This document shows, one piece after another, positions 18,254 through 27,432 of a stretch of 64,000 nt of DNA. The notes below the pieces were generated by a model. The model saw only the letters and a list, made by a program, of their open reading frames with translations, made no database searches and had not been told where the DNA came from. Positions within the stretch are counted from its first letter, which is position 1. Every line of letters begins with the position of its first letter. This stretch comes from Bacteroidaceae bacterium (lineage in GTDB: Bacteria > Bacteroidota > Bacteroidia > Bacteroidales > Bacteroidaceae): assembly GCA_017546785.1 (NCBI GenBank), contig JAFYRW010000038.1, forward strand, positions 1 to 64,000, in the 5' to 3' direction. Made by a program: the position numbers and the translations under genes.

Positions 18254-19330
18254 TTAGATCAATTCGTCGTATACAAAATCTAAATTCTGAGCATATATTT
18301 CAGGTGTAAATCTTTTTTTATAGGTGGTATGCCCATTTTTGGATAATTTGTTATATAAATCTCTATTATTATGGAGTGTGATAATTGCATCGGCCCACTT
18401 TTCGGGGTCGTAGGCATCTACAATAATACCATCATCCATATTTTTTACAAGTTCGGGGACTCCACCTTTGTCAGAAACAATAACCGGTAATCCGGAACTC
18501 ATAGCTTCGGCTACAGTTATACCAAATCCCTCTTTATCGGCTGGATGTATATATATATCCGCTTCGTCATAATATGGCTCCGGTGTATCTTGTCGTCCTA
18601 ATAGTATAACCGATTTTTCAATTTTGTATTTAATAATTTTTTCTTTAAGTTCGTTTTCTAAAGGACCATATCCTATAACTTTCATTGTGAAAGGAAAATT
18701 TCTGGATGCAAGTACTCTACCAATTTCGGCATACATAAAAACATTTTTCATTTTGTTTAATCCTGCAACAGAAACAATTTTGCAATTATAGCTTTTTTCG
18801 CGATTCTTATATTCGCTTATATGGTACCCTGCATTGTCAATAGTAAGTTTGTACTTACATCTTTTAGTTATCTCCTCGTAAAAATCTCTTACATACTTTG
18901 AAATAAATATTATTCTATCGAAATGGGGTAAAATCATTCTTGATAGAAGGCGGACACTATTACTTCTTTTTACATTGCCTTCAAACGAACGAATTATTCT
19001 TAATTTGGGATTAACCAGCTTAAGGCTGTATGCAATAAACATTTCATTAGGAAAAAAAGAATGTATAATTTTTATATTTTCTTTCTTAATTATTTTGTTT
19101 AATGCTAGTACAGATTTAAAAAATATTTTATCTCTCGAAGGTAAATTTATGATTGTTACATTCTTCTCCTCGTTCCAACTATTTAGGAATTGATTATTTT
19201 CGGGAATATAGTGTGCGCCAACAAATACTTTGTATTTGGTGTACTTTAGTGTCGAGTTTATTTTAGACACAGTACCCCCGGTTGTATCTAACGAGGTTAA
19301 TAAATATAGAATAGCGGGTTTATTATCCAT
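18254..19330 (-). CDS. Glycosyltransferase family 4-type protein
   Basis: A 358-residue GT-B enzyme. The C-terminal half has VAGLNKMKNVFMYAEIGR, the loop ILLGRQDTPEPYYDEADI, and the donor-site signature FGITVAEAMSSGLPVIVSDKGG with the two expected Glu residues. The N-terminus (LLTSLDTTGGTVSKI) fits the acceptor-side GT4 start. It is AT-rich like the module around it, and its start overlaps the upstream GT2 stop by eight bases. Specificity unknown. Confidence 0.87.
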   Translation of the reverse strand: MDNKPAILYLLTSLDTTGGTVSKINSTLKYTKYKVFVGAHYIPENNQFLNSWNEEKNVTIINLPSRDKIFFKSVLALNKIIKKENIKIIHSFFPNEMFIAYSLKLVNPKLRIIRSFEGNVKRSNSVRLLSRMILPHFDRIIFISKYVRDFYEEITKRCKYKLTIDNAGYHISEYKNREKSYNCKIVSVAGLNKMKNVFMYAEIGRVLASRNFPFTMKVIGYGPLENELKEKIIKYKIEKSVILLGRQDTPEPYYDEADIYIHPADKEGFGITVAEAMSSGLPVIVSDKGGVPELVKNMDDGIIVDAYDPEKWADAIITLHNNRDLYNKLSKNGHTTYKKRFTPEIYAQNLDFVYDELI

Positions 19331-20084
19331 TTTTTATCAATCTTTTTATTGGGTATTTTACAAACTGCCATAAAAGCCAAACATTTCCTGTAGAAAATAG
19401 TTGTGCTTTATGCTTTCTTTTAAGGATAAGCATATTTTTGTAAAATTTAATTCTAGATGTACTTGTTTTTGAATCCTCCCAAACTCTGAATCTTGCAATA
19501 TCTTTATCTATTGTATAAGATGTGTACTCTTTGGCTATTCTTATAAATAAATCTAAATCCATCGTGTAGTGTAATGTCTCATCAAGTAAGCCAACTTTGT
19601 CAAGTACGGATTTTCTAAAGACGGTAGAATTTTGCATTACACTACAATAGCGAGTATTTAGTAATCTGTTGTATGTAAATGCTTCAGCCTTTATTGTATG
19701 CGTAACTTCACTATTTGTATTTATAAATACTTGATTTCCTGTTACAACATATTTATCTGGGTTCTCTGTGAAGAATTTATTCAAAGCTATAAATGCTCCA
19801 TCACACATTGTATCATCACTATTAAGCCAAACGATTATATCGCCTGTTGCTTTACGGAATCCTTTGTTAAGACCATCGCTTTGTCCTTTGTCGGGCTCAG
19901 AACTCCATATTAAATGGTCATATTTTTTTAAAATATCTAAAGTGTTATCTTTTGAACAGGCGTCAATTATGATGTGCTCAAAATTTTCGTATTTTTGATT
20001 TAATACCGATATGATATTTTCTTCTATAAAGCGTCCTTGATTATAGGATACTGTAATTACTGAAATTTTGAGATTTTCTGTCAT
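19323..20084 (-). CDS. Glycosyltransferase family 2-type protein
   Basis: A 253-residue GT-A enzyme with the family start ISVITVSYNQGRFIEENI and the nucleotide-binding DACSKDNT. WLNSDDTMC carries the DXD-type metal site at about residues 88-95, and MDLDLFIRIAKEY corresponds to the catalytic ED-loop region. Its start lies 44 bases inside the 3' end of the polymerase gene, so the two are translationally linked. It would transfer one sugar to the growing lipid-linked unit. The donor is unknown. Confidence 0.88.
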   Translation of the reverse strand: MTENLKISVITVSYNQGRFIEENIISVLNQKYENFEHIIIDACSKDNTLDILKKYDHLIWSSEPDKGQSDGLNKGFRKATGDIIVWLNSDDTMCDGAFIALNKFFTENPDKYVVTGNQVFINTNSEVTHTIKAEAFTYNRLLNTRYCSVMQNSTVFRKSVLDKVGLLDETLHYTMDLDLFIRIAKEYTSYTIDKDIARFRVWEDSKTSTSRIKFYKNMLILKRKHKAQLFSTGNVWLLWQFVKYPIKRLIKNG

Positions 20085-21315
20085 AATTATCTTTTATTTT
20101 AAGTAGGATTATTATTCCGAGTATTAAAGGGTAGTCTGTTAAGGCTTTAGTTTGTACATAATTGATTGCGGATGCTGTAATTGTAGCTATAATTACTAAG
20201 TCCAACCAATACTTCTTGCCTCCTTTTATAATGTTGAACAATGAGTTTAACCCCAGTATTACAAATGGTAAACTTCTTAATGTTATTCCAATCCATCCTT
20301 CGCACCATAATATGGGTGCGATATATGTGTCACCACCTAATACCATACTGTATTCACCTTTTACGGTATCTCGTATATAACCAAGTCCAAATAACGGGTT
20401 GTGTTTTATTGAATAAATAGCATCTTCTATAAGTCTTTCGCGGAATGCAAATGTTCCAATATCGTATTTTATATCTTCGTTGAATGTATTAGATAATTTT
20501 GCAATCCAAAAGTTAATAACATTGGGCATAAGAATATATAAAAAGGAAATGCCTAATAATATTATCGAAACTAATTTTACGGTTCTGCTGATATTTTTGA
20601 AATTTCTTAGTATTGATATGGTTATAATAGTTATTGCAATTATAAATGTTGAGAATAAGACATTTCTTGTAAATGATATTATTATTGTCAATAAAATGAG
20701 GAATAGGTATTTATTTGCTTTGGGAACTTTGAATATAGCGTATGTGATTAGTAATGCACTCCAAACAGGGTCGATTAGAGGCATACCTATTATACTCCTA
20801 TCTATACTTACTCCATTTACATTCTCCATTAAGGAGTCTTTTACGCCCAACCAATCATAAACAAGATTATTAGACAAATAAATAATAATAAATATTATTA
20901 GAGATTTGAATATGCAATGTAGTGTATAATTTACCTCTTCTTTTTTTAGACTGAACATAAATGGAAGAAGAACAAAAAGATTTACAGCTTGCATAAAACT
21001 ATGTCTAAAAACGGTTAATGCACTTATAAAAGATGTCTTATTTACCGTAAAAATGAAAGTAAAGAATATATATATAATTAGTAATGTAAGAACTTTTATT
21101 ACACCTCTTAAATTCTCATAATTCTTGTTGTAACTGCTTAATAATGGTAAAGATAATATAAATGCGAGTAAATTATATCCTAAAGGATTTGGTATGAGAC
21201 GTCCAATGACAGTTGTTAATCCGCTAACTTGTATTGTCGGAATTATAAAGAATACAAATACAAAATACCAAATTTTGTATTTATCTCCTTTATTTGTAAT
21301 TGTTGCTCTCATCAC
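20041..21315 (-). CDS. O-antigen/capsule polymerase (Wzy-like)
   Basis: A 424-residue membrane protein with about ten to twelve hydrophobic segments, a large periplasmic loop around residues 290-350 (NHNP-type motif KHNPLFGLGY near its end), and little sequence conservation. All of this is typical of Wzy polymerases and O-antigen ligase-like proteins. Its position between glycosyltransferases, a flippase and an acyltransferase argues for Wzy, which joins repeat units at the periplasmic face. It is the only polymerase-like protein I see in the window. It overlaps the acyltransferase gene by four bases. Confidence 0.75.
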   Translation of the reverse strand: MMRATITNKGDKYKIWYFVFVFFIIPTIQVSGLTTVIGRLIPNPLGYNLLAFILSLPLLSSYNKNYENLRGVIKVLTLLIIYIFFTFIFTVNKTSFISALTVFRHSFMQAVNLFVLLPFMFSLKKEEVNYTLHCIFKSLIIFIIIYLSNNLVYDWLGVKDSLMENVNGVSIDRSIIGMPLIDPVWSALLITYAIFKVPKANKYLFLILLTIIISFTRNVLFSTFIIAITIITISILRNFKNISRTVKLVSIILLGISFLYILMPNVINFWIAKLSNTFNEDIKYDIGTFAFRERLIEDAIYSIKHNPLFGLGYIRDTVKGEYSMVLGGDTYIAPILWCEGWIGITLRSLPFVILGLNSLFNIIKGGKKYWLDLVIIATITASAINYVQTKALTDYPLILGIIILLKIKDNYDRKSQNFSNYSIL

Positions 21316-21908
21316 TCTATGTCTTTTATGAATTTAGCAGGATTACCACCCCAAATTTCACCAGAAGGTATATTCTTTGTAACAACGCTTCCCGCAGCTA
21401 CAATCGATTTGTCTCCAATATGAACTCCTTTACATATAATACAACGAGCTCCAATAAATACATAATTTCCAATATATACAGGAGCTGTTTTTGCATTCTT
21501 TATATCTAGCCCATTCTTTTTGTCAATCCAATTAGTACTATGAAAATTTGTGTCAAAAATAATTGTACCGGCACCAATATCTACATAATCACCAATATCA
21601 ATCCTATTATGACATTGTATTGACACATTTGAAATTCCGCAATAATCTCCTATGTGCAATTCTGCATTTGGCATTACTGCTATTTGACTGCAACCATAGT
21701 CTATGCAATGGTTGATTGTGCTTCTGCTGGTAAATGCTTTACCAATAGAGATTTTGCCTTTAAGTGAAAATTTATGTGCTCCTATAAATTTAACATCTTC
21801 AGCAAACTTTGCTTTTGCTTTTTTAAGTTGATATATAGCCGATTCTTGATGTAAAATATTGTATATCTTATTTATACATCGTTTATAAAATAGATAAATC
21901 TGTATCAT
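21312..21908 (-). CDS. Left-handed beta-helix acyltransferase (hexapeptide repeat)
   Basis: A 198-residue protein with many imperfect hexapeptide repeats from about residue 45 to 180 (VDIGAGTIIFD, NYVFIGARCIICKGVHIGDKSIVAAGSVVTKNI). It ends in the signature GEIWGGNPAKFI of the xenobiotic/WcaF-like acetyltransferase group. A conserved His (FHSTNW) is in the expected catalytic loop. The likely job is O-acetylation of a capsule sugar. It sits between polymerase and flippase genes, six bases after the flippase stop. Confidence 0.85.
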   Translation of the reverse strand: MIQIYLFYKRCINKIYNILHQESAIYQLKKAKAKFAEDVKFIGAHKFSLKGKISIGKAFTSRSTINHCIDYGCSQIAVMPNAELHIGDYCGISNVSIQCHNRIDIGDYVDIGAGTIIFDTNFHSTNWIDKKNGLDIKNAKTAPVYIGNYVFIGARCIICKGVHIGDKSIVAAGSVVTKNIPSGEIWGGNPAKFIKDIE

Positions 21909-21914
21909 AATATC

Positions 21915-23273
21915 TTATTTATTCCAAATACCTTTTGCTGTTTGATTTATAATCTTTGCTAATTGTATTCTGCAAATAATAAACTGAGCAAAAAATGCAA
22001 GTGATGGTACAATAATTATTCCAACTAATCCCCATAATCTACAACTGTATATCATTATAGGTATTGCAAAAATTGCAATTATGAAATATGTTATAAGTTG
22101 AATACGAACCTTTCCTGTACCATTTATTTGGTGCATATATATAGCTCCCATTATCTTGCAAAAAATAAAAAAAGCAAATGCCGCAGATACGAATATGGAT
22201 GTTCTTATTTTATTGCCTAGCCAAAGGTTGAAAATGAATTGCGACATAATAGTCAGTAATATCAGTATCGGAATACTTATAAGTCCCATTTTTTCGAGTT
22301 TTTTAGAACTTTGCTTCATCCAATTAAAATCTTTTCGTGTGTATGCATCGGTGTATGCCGACCATATAGGCGTTAGAATGACCATCGCAACCATTTCGAC
22401 AATACTGAATAGCTTGTATGTGACATTATAAAGTGTAACATATTCAGCACCTAACTCTCTCGAAATAATAATATTGGTAAATTGGAATATAAGTAGTGTG
22501 CACATCATTATTAAAAAGAATTGTCCTCCCATTCCTACAATGTCTTTTATTAGCGAAAAATCAATTTCTTTTAATGTGGGTGCGTATTGTTTGTATTTCC
22601 CTTTGCTGAAAACTATTATTGAGATAATAATAGTTAGTATGCATGGTATACCAGAAAATGTCAGAGCTAATAATTCAAGGCTACCATTGGTTGTGTATGT
22701 AAGTATTATGATAGCTATTAGTGAGATAAAATTTCCGGCTGTTTTTATTGCAGTTGCAGCAGCTGGGCGCTGATTGGCTGTTAGCATAGTGTTAAAAACC
22801 TCTGCAATAATATTTATACAGAAGAAAAAAATGAGTATCTGAAATACAGCTTGCAATTCTTTATTTAGGTTGCTGCTAACATTTAAAATATTACTCCAAT
22901 TCAAATATTGATTGATTATTGATGTAATAATCATAATAAATAGAAATAATATAGCAAGTACTGCGTATGTTGTGCTAACATATTTTCGTGCTAAAATTAT
23001 ATCATTTTTAGCTAAAGCCTCGGCAAATTTATTGCGGAATCCGTGAGCAAACCCAAAATCAAAATATGATAGCCAACCTATTATAGAACTTAAAGTTAGC
23101 CATATGCCGTAACGTTCTGCATTTATATAGTTAATAGTTGCAGGTACAATCATTAGAGATATGATTATACTTGCAATTCGTAAAATAGAGGAGCTAATAA
23201 TATTTTTCTTTATAAGTTTACTCCTATCGTTTCCTATATTTGTAAGTTTGTCAGAATTGCTTAATTCTTTCAT
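21915..23273 (-). CDS. Repeat-unit flippase (Wzx-like)
   Basis: A 452-residue polytopic protein with about 12-14 transmembrane segments, of the polysaccharide-biosynthesis/MATE-like superfamily. The soluble N-terminus (residues 1-25) leads into the first helix, and YGIWLTLSSIIGWLSYFDFGFAHGFRNK is the conserved segment after the second helix (about 50-77). It would move undecaprenyl-linked repeat units to the periplasmic face for the adjacent Wzy. This is the first of three flippases in the window, and the only one with a polymerase beside it. Confidence 0.87.
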   Translation of the reverse strand: MKELSNSDKLTNIGNDRSKLIKKNIISSSILRIASIIISLMIVPATINYINAERYGIWLTLSSIIGWLSYFDFGFAHGFRNKFAEALAKNDIILARKYVSTTYAVLAILFLFIMIITSIINQYLNWSNILNVSSNLNKELQAVFQILIFFFCINIIAEVFNTMLTANQRPAAATAIKTAGNFISLIAIIILTYTTNGSLELLALTFSGIPCILTIIISIIVFSKGKYKQYAPTLKEIDFSLIKDIVGMGGQFFLIMMCTLLIFQFTNIIISRELGAEYVTLYNVTYKLFSIVEMVAMVILTPIWSAYTDAYTRKDFNWMKQSSKKLEKMGLISIPILILLTIMSQFIFNLWLGNKIRTSIFVSAAFAFFIFCKIMGAIYMHQINGTGKVRIQLITYFIIAIFAIPIMIYSCRLWGLVGIIIVPSLAFFAQFIICRIQLAKIINQTAKGIWNK

Positions 23274-23313
23274 TTTCTATTTAATGCCTATTTGTTGCTA
23301 TTTCAGACTGTAA

Positions 23314-24459
23314 TTATTGAATTTGATTATTGTAAAAAGAGGAATTTATAATTTGACTTATTCTCTTACCTGCAATATCCCAATTTAATTCTTCAATAAA
23401 ACGTTTGTATGACATCCTAGCTAGTTGAATGTAGCTGTCGTAATTATTAAATTGTTCGATTATATAGTCGGCAAATATTTGTGGTGTTGTACCAATTTCG
23501 AATAGTTTACCATTAACGCCATTTTTAATTATAGTGCTAATGCCACCTGTGTTGTGTGAAATGCTGGGTAGAGCATAGGCGCCAGCTTCTGCAAATACCA
23601 AACCATATGCTTCTGCAAGTGATGGAACAAATAAAAAATGTGATTTCGCATACAGTTCCTCAAGTTTTATCTTGTCCGAATCTATTCTTTTATTAAGAAA
23701 ACCATGATTTATTACATAATTAGGTAGCTTAATATTTATATCCTTAAGTCCGCGTATATGTAATTTTACATATATTCCTTTATTATGTAATAGTTTTATT
23801 GTTTCTAAAACAATATCACATCCTTTACGTTTAAATTCAACTCCAACAAATAAAATATTTAGTTCGTCCTGCTTCCTTGATGCAATATATTTTTCAATAT
23901 CTTTCCCATTAGGAGTGTAGTCTATATTTGCTCCAAATGGTACAATCTGTAGCTTTTCCTCGTTTAATTTATAGTGCCTGACTATTGCTTCTGCTGTTGT
24001 ATTTGAAGATGAAATAATCTTTCTGCAATTGTTTATTGCTCTTTGTTCTATTCTATTTGCTTTTATGATATCTTTTGAATGTAGATTCTTAATGTTGTAA
24101 TAAGTGCGAAAATGTTCAAAGATGTCATCTATATATATGTATATAGGAATATCTGTTTTTAAATAGGCTACAGGTATTGTGCTTAATGAGAGTATTACTT
24201 CAGTTTCGGGCTGTAGATTTCTTATTATCTTATTGGCCCAACTTTTTGAATAACTATCTGTTCTTTCCAGTAATAAATTCCGATTGAAGATTTTAAATAT
24301 TTTTGTTTTTATTTTCTTGAATAAACTTATTTTAGGAGCGTCGTATATGCAATATACATCGTGGCCCTGATTTTGCAAAGCTTTAAGTGTGTAATAATAT
24401 GTACCACTCCACCCGAGTTTGTTATAAGGGCTTGATGATGTTATATATGCAATTTTCAT
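23314..24459 (-). CDS. Glycosyltransferase family 4-type protein
   Basis: A 381-residue GT-B enzyme with an N-terminal SPYNKLGWSGTYYY acceptor loop and the C-terminal segment FVGVEFKRKGCDIVLETIK. Its donor-site motif is AEAYGLVFAEAGAYALPSISHNTGG. It is the first gene of the AT-rich module: composition changes just upstream. A 26-base sequence spanning its start codon is repeated exactly at the start of the Ugd gene near 36560. Its donor sugar cannot be read from sequence. Confidence 0.86.
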   Translation of the reverse strand: MKIAYITSSSPYNKLGWSGTYYYTLKALQNQGHDVYCIYDAPKISLFKKIKTKIFKIFNRNLLLERTDSYSKSWANKIIRNLQPETEVILSLSTIPVAYLKTDIPIYIYIDDIFEHFRTYYNIKNLHSKDIIKANRIEQRAINNCRKIISSSNTTAEAIVRHYKLNEEKLQIVPFGANIDYTPNGKDIEKYIASRKQDELNILFVGVEFKRKGCDIVLETIKLLHNKGIYVKLHIRGLKDINIKLPNYVINHGFLNKRIDSDKIKLEELYAKSHFLFVPSLAEAYGLVFAEAGAYALPSISHNTGGISTIIKNGVNGKLFEIGTTPQIFADYIIEQFNNYDSYIQLARMSYKRFIEELNWDIAGKRISQIINSSFYNNQIQ

Positions 24460-24473
24460 ATTGTCGATTGGTT
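24448..24473. repeat. 26-base direct repeat, copy 1 (GT4 start codon)
   Basis: This stretch is identical to 36549-36574. On the minus strand each copy contains AACCAATCGACAAT, then the ATG and the first eight coding bases of its gene (Met-Lys-Ile-Ala). This copy lies at the boundary between the AT-rich module and the segment of ordinary GC. Confidence 0.8.
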
Positions 24474-24507
24474 ATCCTAATTAGAATTACTCAATAATGA
24501 TAAACTT

Positions 24508-25254
24508 TTATCTATTCTGCATCTTCTGCATTCTTTCTTTCTTTAATATCATTGGCAATGTTGCCACAATTCTAAAGGAACGCTTTATTTGTTTCTTTGG
24601 CTCCGTTATTATTCGGTGCACAAATTCCATACGAAGTTTGCGCATCCACAATGGGCATCTTTGTGGAACGTTCCTTAGTCCGCTATAAAAGTTAAATGCC
24701 GCTCCAACAGCTATTATCACTCCATTTTTTAGATGAGGCTTTAAGCGACTCATAAAAACCTCTTGCTTGGGAGTGCCTAATGCCACCCACACAATGTCGG
24801 CTTTATCCTCTTCGACTATTGTGGCAATCTCTTTGTAGTTGAATTCTTCGACATTGCAAAAGGGCAGTTCCTTAAAGGTCATTCCAGAAACGTCGGGGTT
24901 GTATTTCTGTAGGTTCTGCTGCAGAGCGTCCAATACTTTTTGCTTTGTTCCCAAAAATATCATACGGTATTTGCGTGAGCGCACAATGTCTATGAAAATG
25001 TCGCTACCGCAATAGTGTGTACGTTTGTGACCATATATCCACTTTACGAATTGCGGAACCCAACTGCTGTCGCAAATAGAAAACAGTCCACCGTTTATTA
25101 CTTTGCGATACTCTTGGTTGTGGTATACCATAGTGAGTATATTGCCGTCGGCAACACAAATGTAATTTGGCCTTCCTTGTGCTATCTCTCCTTCTATTGC
25201 TTGATGAATAGTCGGAACATCGAATTCATATTTTATATCAAAGAATTTTTCCAT
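24508..25254 (-). CDS. WecG/TagA/CpsF-family glycosyltransferase (GT26)
   Basis: A 248-residue enzyme of the GT26 family. Recognisable segments are ICVADGNILTMVYH near residues 32-45, then VWVALGTPKQEVFMSRL and GVIIAVGAAFNFYSG, which carry conserved residues of this family. The family transfers ManNAc or ManNAcA (WecG, TagA) to lipid-linked GlcNAc as the second step of repeat-unit synthesis. A WecB-like epimerase that would make UDP-ManNAc lies in the same cluster at 30171-31322, which supports that donor. Its GC is nearer to the right-hand segment than to the AT-rich module. Confidence 0.85.
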   Translation of the reverse strand: MEKFFDIKYEFDVPTIHQAIEGEIAQGRPNYICVADGNILTMVYHNQEYRKVINGGLFSICDSSWVPQFVKWIYGHKRTHYCGSDIFIDIVRSRKYRMIFLGTKQKVLDALQQNLQKYNPDVSGMTFKELPFCNVEEFNYKEIATIVEEDKADIVWVALGTPKQEVFMSRLKPHLKNGVIIAVGAAFNFYSGLRNVPQRCPLWMRKLRMEFVHRIITEPKKQIKRSFRIVATLPMILKKERMQKMQNR

Positions 25255-25405
25255 TATGCTTTTCCCTGCTTAAGCTTTCTGTTCACTACTTTATCCTCAA
25301 TTGGGCAATTGATAATTTGTTGTATGAAATTCTTTTTTTAACCTTACCGGCTTTTATGATATATAACAACGTTGGTAGCTGTTTTGTGCGATGCTGTTCT
25401 ATTTT
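25255..25405. other. Intergenic spacer inside polysaccharide cluster
   Basis: A 151-base gap, the longest between genes of the minus-strand cluster. I see no clear TAnnTTTG element on the minus strand and no strong hairpin. It may be the scar of a module junction. Confidence 0.35.
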
Positions 25406-26539
25406 TTATAGGTTTTCCTTTAGGAATTGCAACGATTTCTGTTGCATACTCTCTTTTATGCTGTTCACTGCTTGCCAATCTATGGGTGCCGAAAAGTCGA
25501 AATCCTTAGTGTTGTCAATGTCTATTATGCGGCTCTGCAGGTCGAATAGCTTGAGCAGTGAGTGGAAGCGGGCGTTACCGCGCTTTTCGTTTGTTATTAC
25601 CCAAAATGGTTTGTTGTATATTATGGAGAAGACGCAGCCGTGGAACGAGTCGGTGATTACCATCTGCGCATCGTCAAAGGCGCGTAGCCATTTTGTGGGC
25701 GGGGGGACAACAAGCTCGTTTATGTCGGTGCCGCGCTTGAGCAACCATATATCCTCTTTGGCCTTTACCTGAAAGCTTGTGAGCTTCATTGTCTCCTCGA
25801 TTTGTGCTATGGTTGCTGTCTTGCTGTCGTCGGAGTCTAATATGTAGCAAAATAGGTTGCCGGGTGATTGCTGCTCTCCGGCTTTTATTGCCAGCTGCGA
25901 GTAGTGCTCCTGCGTGAGTAGCATTGTGGGGTCGAGCAGATGGGTTGCTTCTACTCCAAAATAGCTGTTGCACAGCGACACGCCCGACTCCTCGCGTACC
26001 GACACTGCGTCGAACATCTTTGCCAGACGTGCGCACTCTTTTGTCTGTTTGGGGTTATACTCCCACTCGTCTACGCCAAACGATGCGGCATAGGCTACAC
26101 GCTTTATGCCCTGCTTGTGTTGTGCAAAGGCTAAAAAGTCGGTGTATATGTTGGTGGAGTAGCGTGGGCGCCATACTTGGTCGCTGCCTACCACATAGCC
26201 ATCGAGAGGGTGCTGCTCTATATATTGCTGCAGCTCCTTTTCGTCCTTTATTACCGCTGTTGCGTTTATGTTGTTTATTACAAACTGCTGGCAGTGCTTG
26301 TGTATGGTGGTTAGTTCGTCGTACGATGGCGGATATTTGAGCCCTATGAACTTTTTTATTGCCCGTTTAATCTTCCAGCGTAGGCGGCGCACCTTTCCTG
26401 CGGTGTGTATTCCCAGATGGTTGCGACGCAGTGTTATTGTGTCGTGTCCCAAGCTCTTGAGCACCTGCTGAAGAGCGTAGTTCTGCAATAGTCCGCCATA
26501 GTTTATGGGTAGTGGTTGTGTTATTATTCCTATCTTCAT
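25406..26539 (-). CDS. Polysaccharide pyruvyl transferase-family protein
   Basis: A 377-residue GT-B-like protein of the polysaccharide pyruvyl transferase family (CsaB/ExoV/WcaK-like). Motifs are TQPLPINYGGLLQNYALQQ at the start, VVGSDQVWRPRY near residue 115, and the family core ITDSFHGCVFSIIYNKPF near 290-310. Such enzymes put a pyruvate ketal from phosphoenolpyruvate on capsule sugars, adding negative charge. It overlaps the next upstream gene by four bases. In Bacteroides this family is often found beside ferredoxin-FrhB proteins, as at 27433-28617 here. Confidence 0.85.
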   Translation of the reverse strand: MKIGIITQPLPINYGGLLQNYALQQVLKSLGHDTITLRRNHLGIHTAGKVRRLRWKIKRAIKKFIGLKYPPSYDELTTIHKHCQQFVINNINATAVIKDEKELQQYIEQHPLDGYVVGSDQVWRPRYSTNIYTDFLAFAQHKQGIKRVAYAASFGVDEWEYNPKQTKECARLAKMFDAVSVREESGVSLCNSYFGVEATHLLDPTMLLTQEHYSQLAIKAGEQQSPGNLFCYILDSDDSKTATIAQIEETMKLTSFQVKAKEDIWLLKRGTDINELVVPPPTKWLRAFDDAQMVITDSFHGCVFSIIYNKPFWVITNEKRGNARFHSLLKLFDLQSRIIDIDNTKDFDFSAPIDWQAVNSIKESMQQKSLQFLKENL

Positions 26540-27414
26540 TTTTGTAGGTCGGTAAGGTTTACAATCTCTGTTCCATTCTCAAAGTGATAAAAATCTTTGA
26601 TTACAGAGAATGACTCTTTGGTAATCTCTTTGTCGCGGTCGATGAAGCATAGGGGTACATTGCCGTAGAACGATGCCCAACGGCTGAATGTGCTTAGCGG
26701 CCCTATGATGCAGTGGCACTGCGACAGCATATAAAGGTCGTGGATGGCTGTGGTGTTCTTTATGGACATAATGTCTAGCCCCTCGAATGCTTTGTCGTCA
26801 ATCTTTTCGTTAGTCGATATTGCAAAGCACACTTTCTTGTCGCTGTGCAGTGCAGCGATAGCCTGCATATGTCTCTTGTACTCCTCGACGGTGAAATAGT
26901 AGCGTCCGCCGAACCATTCTTTGTAGTCGCCACCGCGAATGTGTACTCCTATTATATAATAGCCCTGCTGCTTGTATTTTTCCCTCACAGGGGTTACGTC
27001 GTCTCTTATATTGCGGTTGGGACGGTATATCTCCTTTATCTGTTGCAATACGTGGGGGAAATGTTGCGAGTGGGCGCGCTTGTCCCATCCTCGTACGAAT
27101 CTGTCGGCGCTCTTGCGGTAGAGCGGACGTACAATGCCGCTGGCGATAAGCTTGTGCAATATCTTCTGATAGCGTTTGTGGCCTAACAGCTTTGTGAGAC
27201 GTGGGCTGTAGAATGGGAAATGTACGTAACGGCTGTTACGAAGGTTATCGAAATGTTGTGTGTCCTTGTCCCAGAACCATATTATCACACGGCCGTTGTT
27301 GCGGACTGCCCAGCCGATGGTGTCCAGATAGGACCATAGACGGTTGCAGGTCTGTCCCGGTTCGTCGAATATTATCTTGCGGTCTTTTCTTACGAATAGG
27401 TCTACTAGGCTCAT
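26536..27414 (-). CDS. Fucosyltransferase-like GT-B protein (GT11/GT23-type fold)
   Basis: A 292-residue protein with FDEPGQTCNRLWSYLDTIGWA near the start and YIIGVHIRGGDYKEW at about 155-167. These match the N-loop and the HXRXXD donor-binding motif of the alpha-1,2/1,6-fucosyltransferase superfamily. A later IGPLSTFSRWASFYG fits the third motif. No GDP-fucose synthesis gene is in this window, so the donor is uncertain. It overlaps the pyruvyl transferase by four bases, and its start is 18 bases after the ferredoxin-FrhB stop. Confidence 0.7.
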   Translation of the reverse strand: MSLVDLFVRKDRKIIFDEPGQTCNRLWSYLDTIGWAVRNNGRVIIWFWDKDTQHFDNLRNSRYVHFPFYSPRLTKLLGHKRYQKILHKLIASGIVRPLYRKSADRFVRGWDKRAHSQHFPHVLQQIKEIYRPNRNIRDDVTPVREKYKQQGYYIIGVHIRGGDYKEWFGGRYYFTVEEYKRHMQAIAALHSDKKVCFAISTNEKIDDKAFEGLDIMSIKNTTAIHDLYMLSQCHCIIGPLSTFSRWASFYGNVPLCFIDRDKEITKESFSVIKDFYHFENGTEIVNLTDLQK

Positions 27415-27432
27415 TCTCTTGCTTTTTTACTG

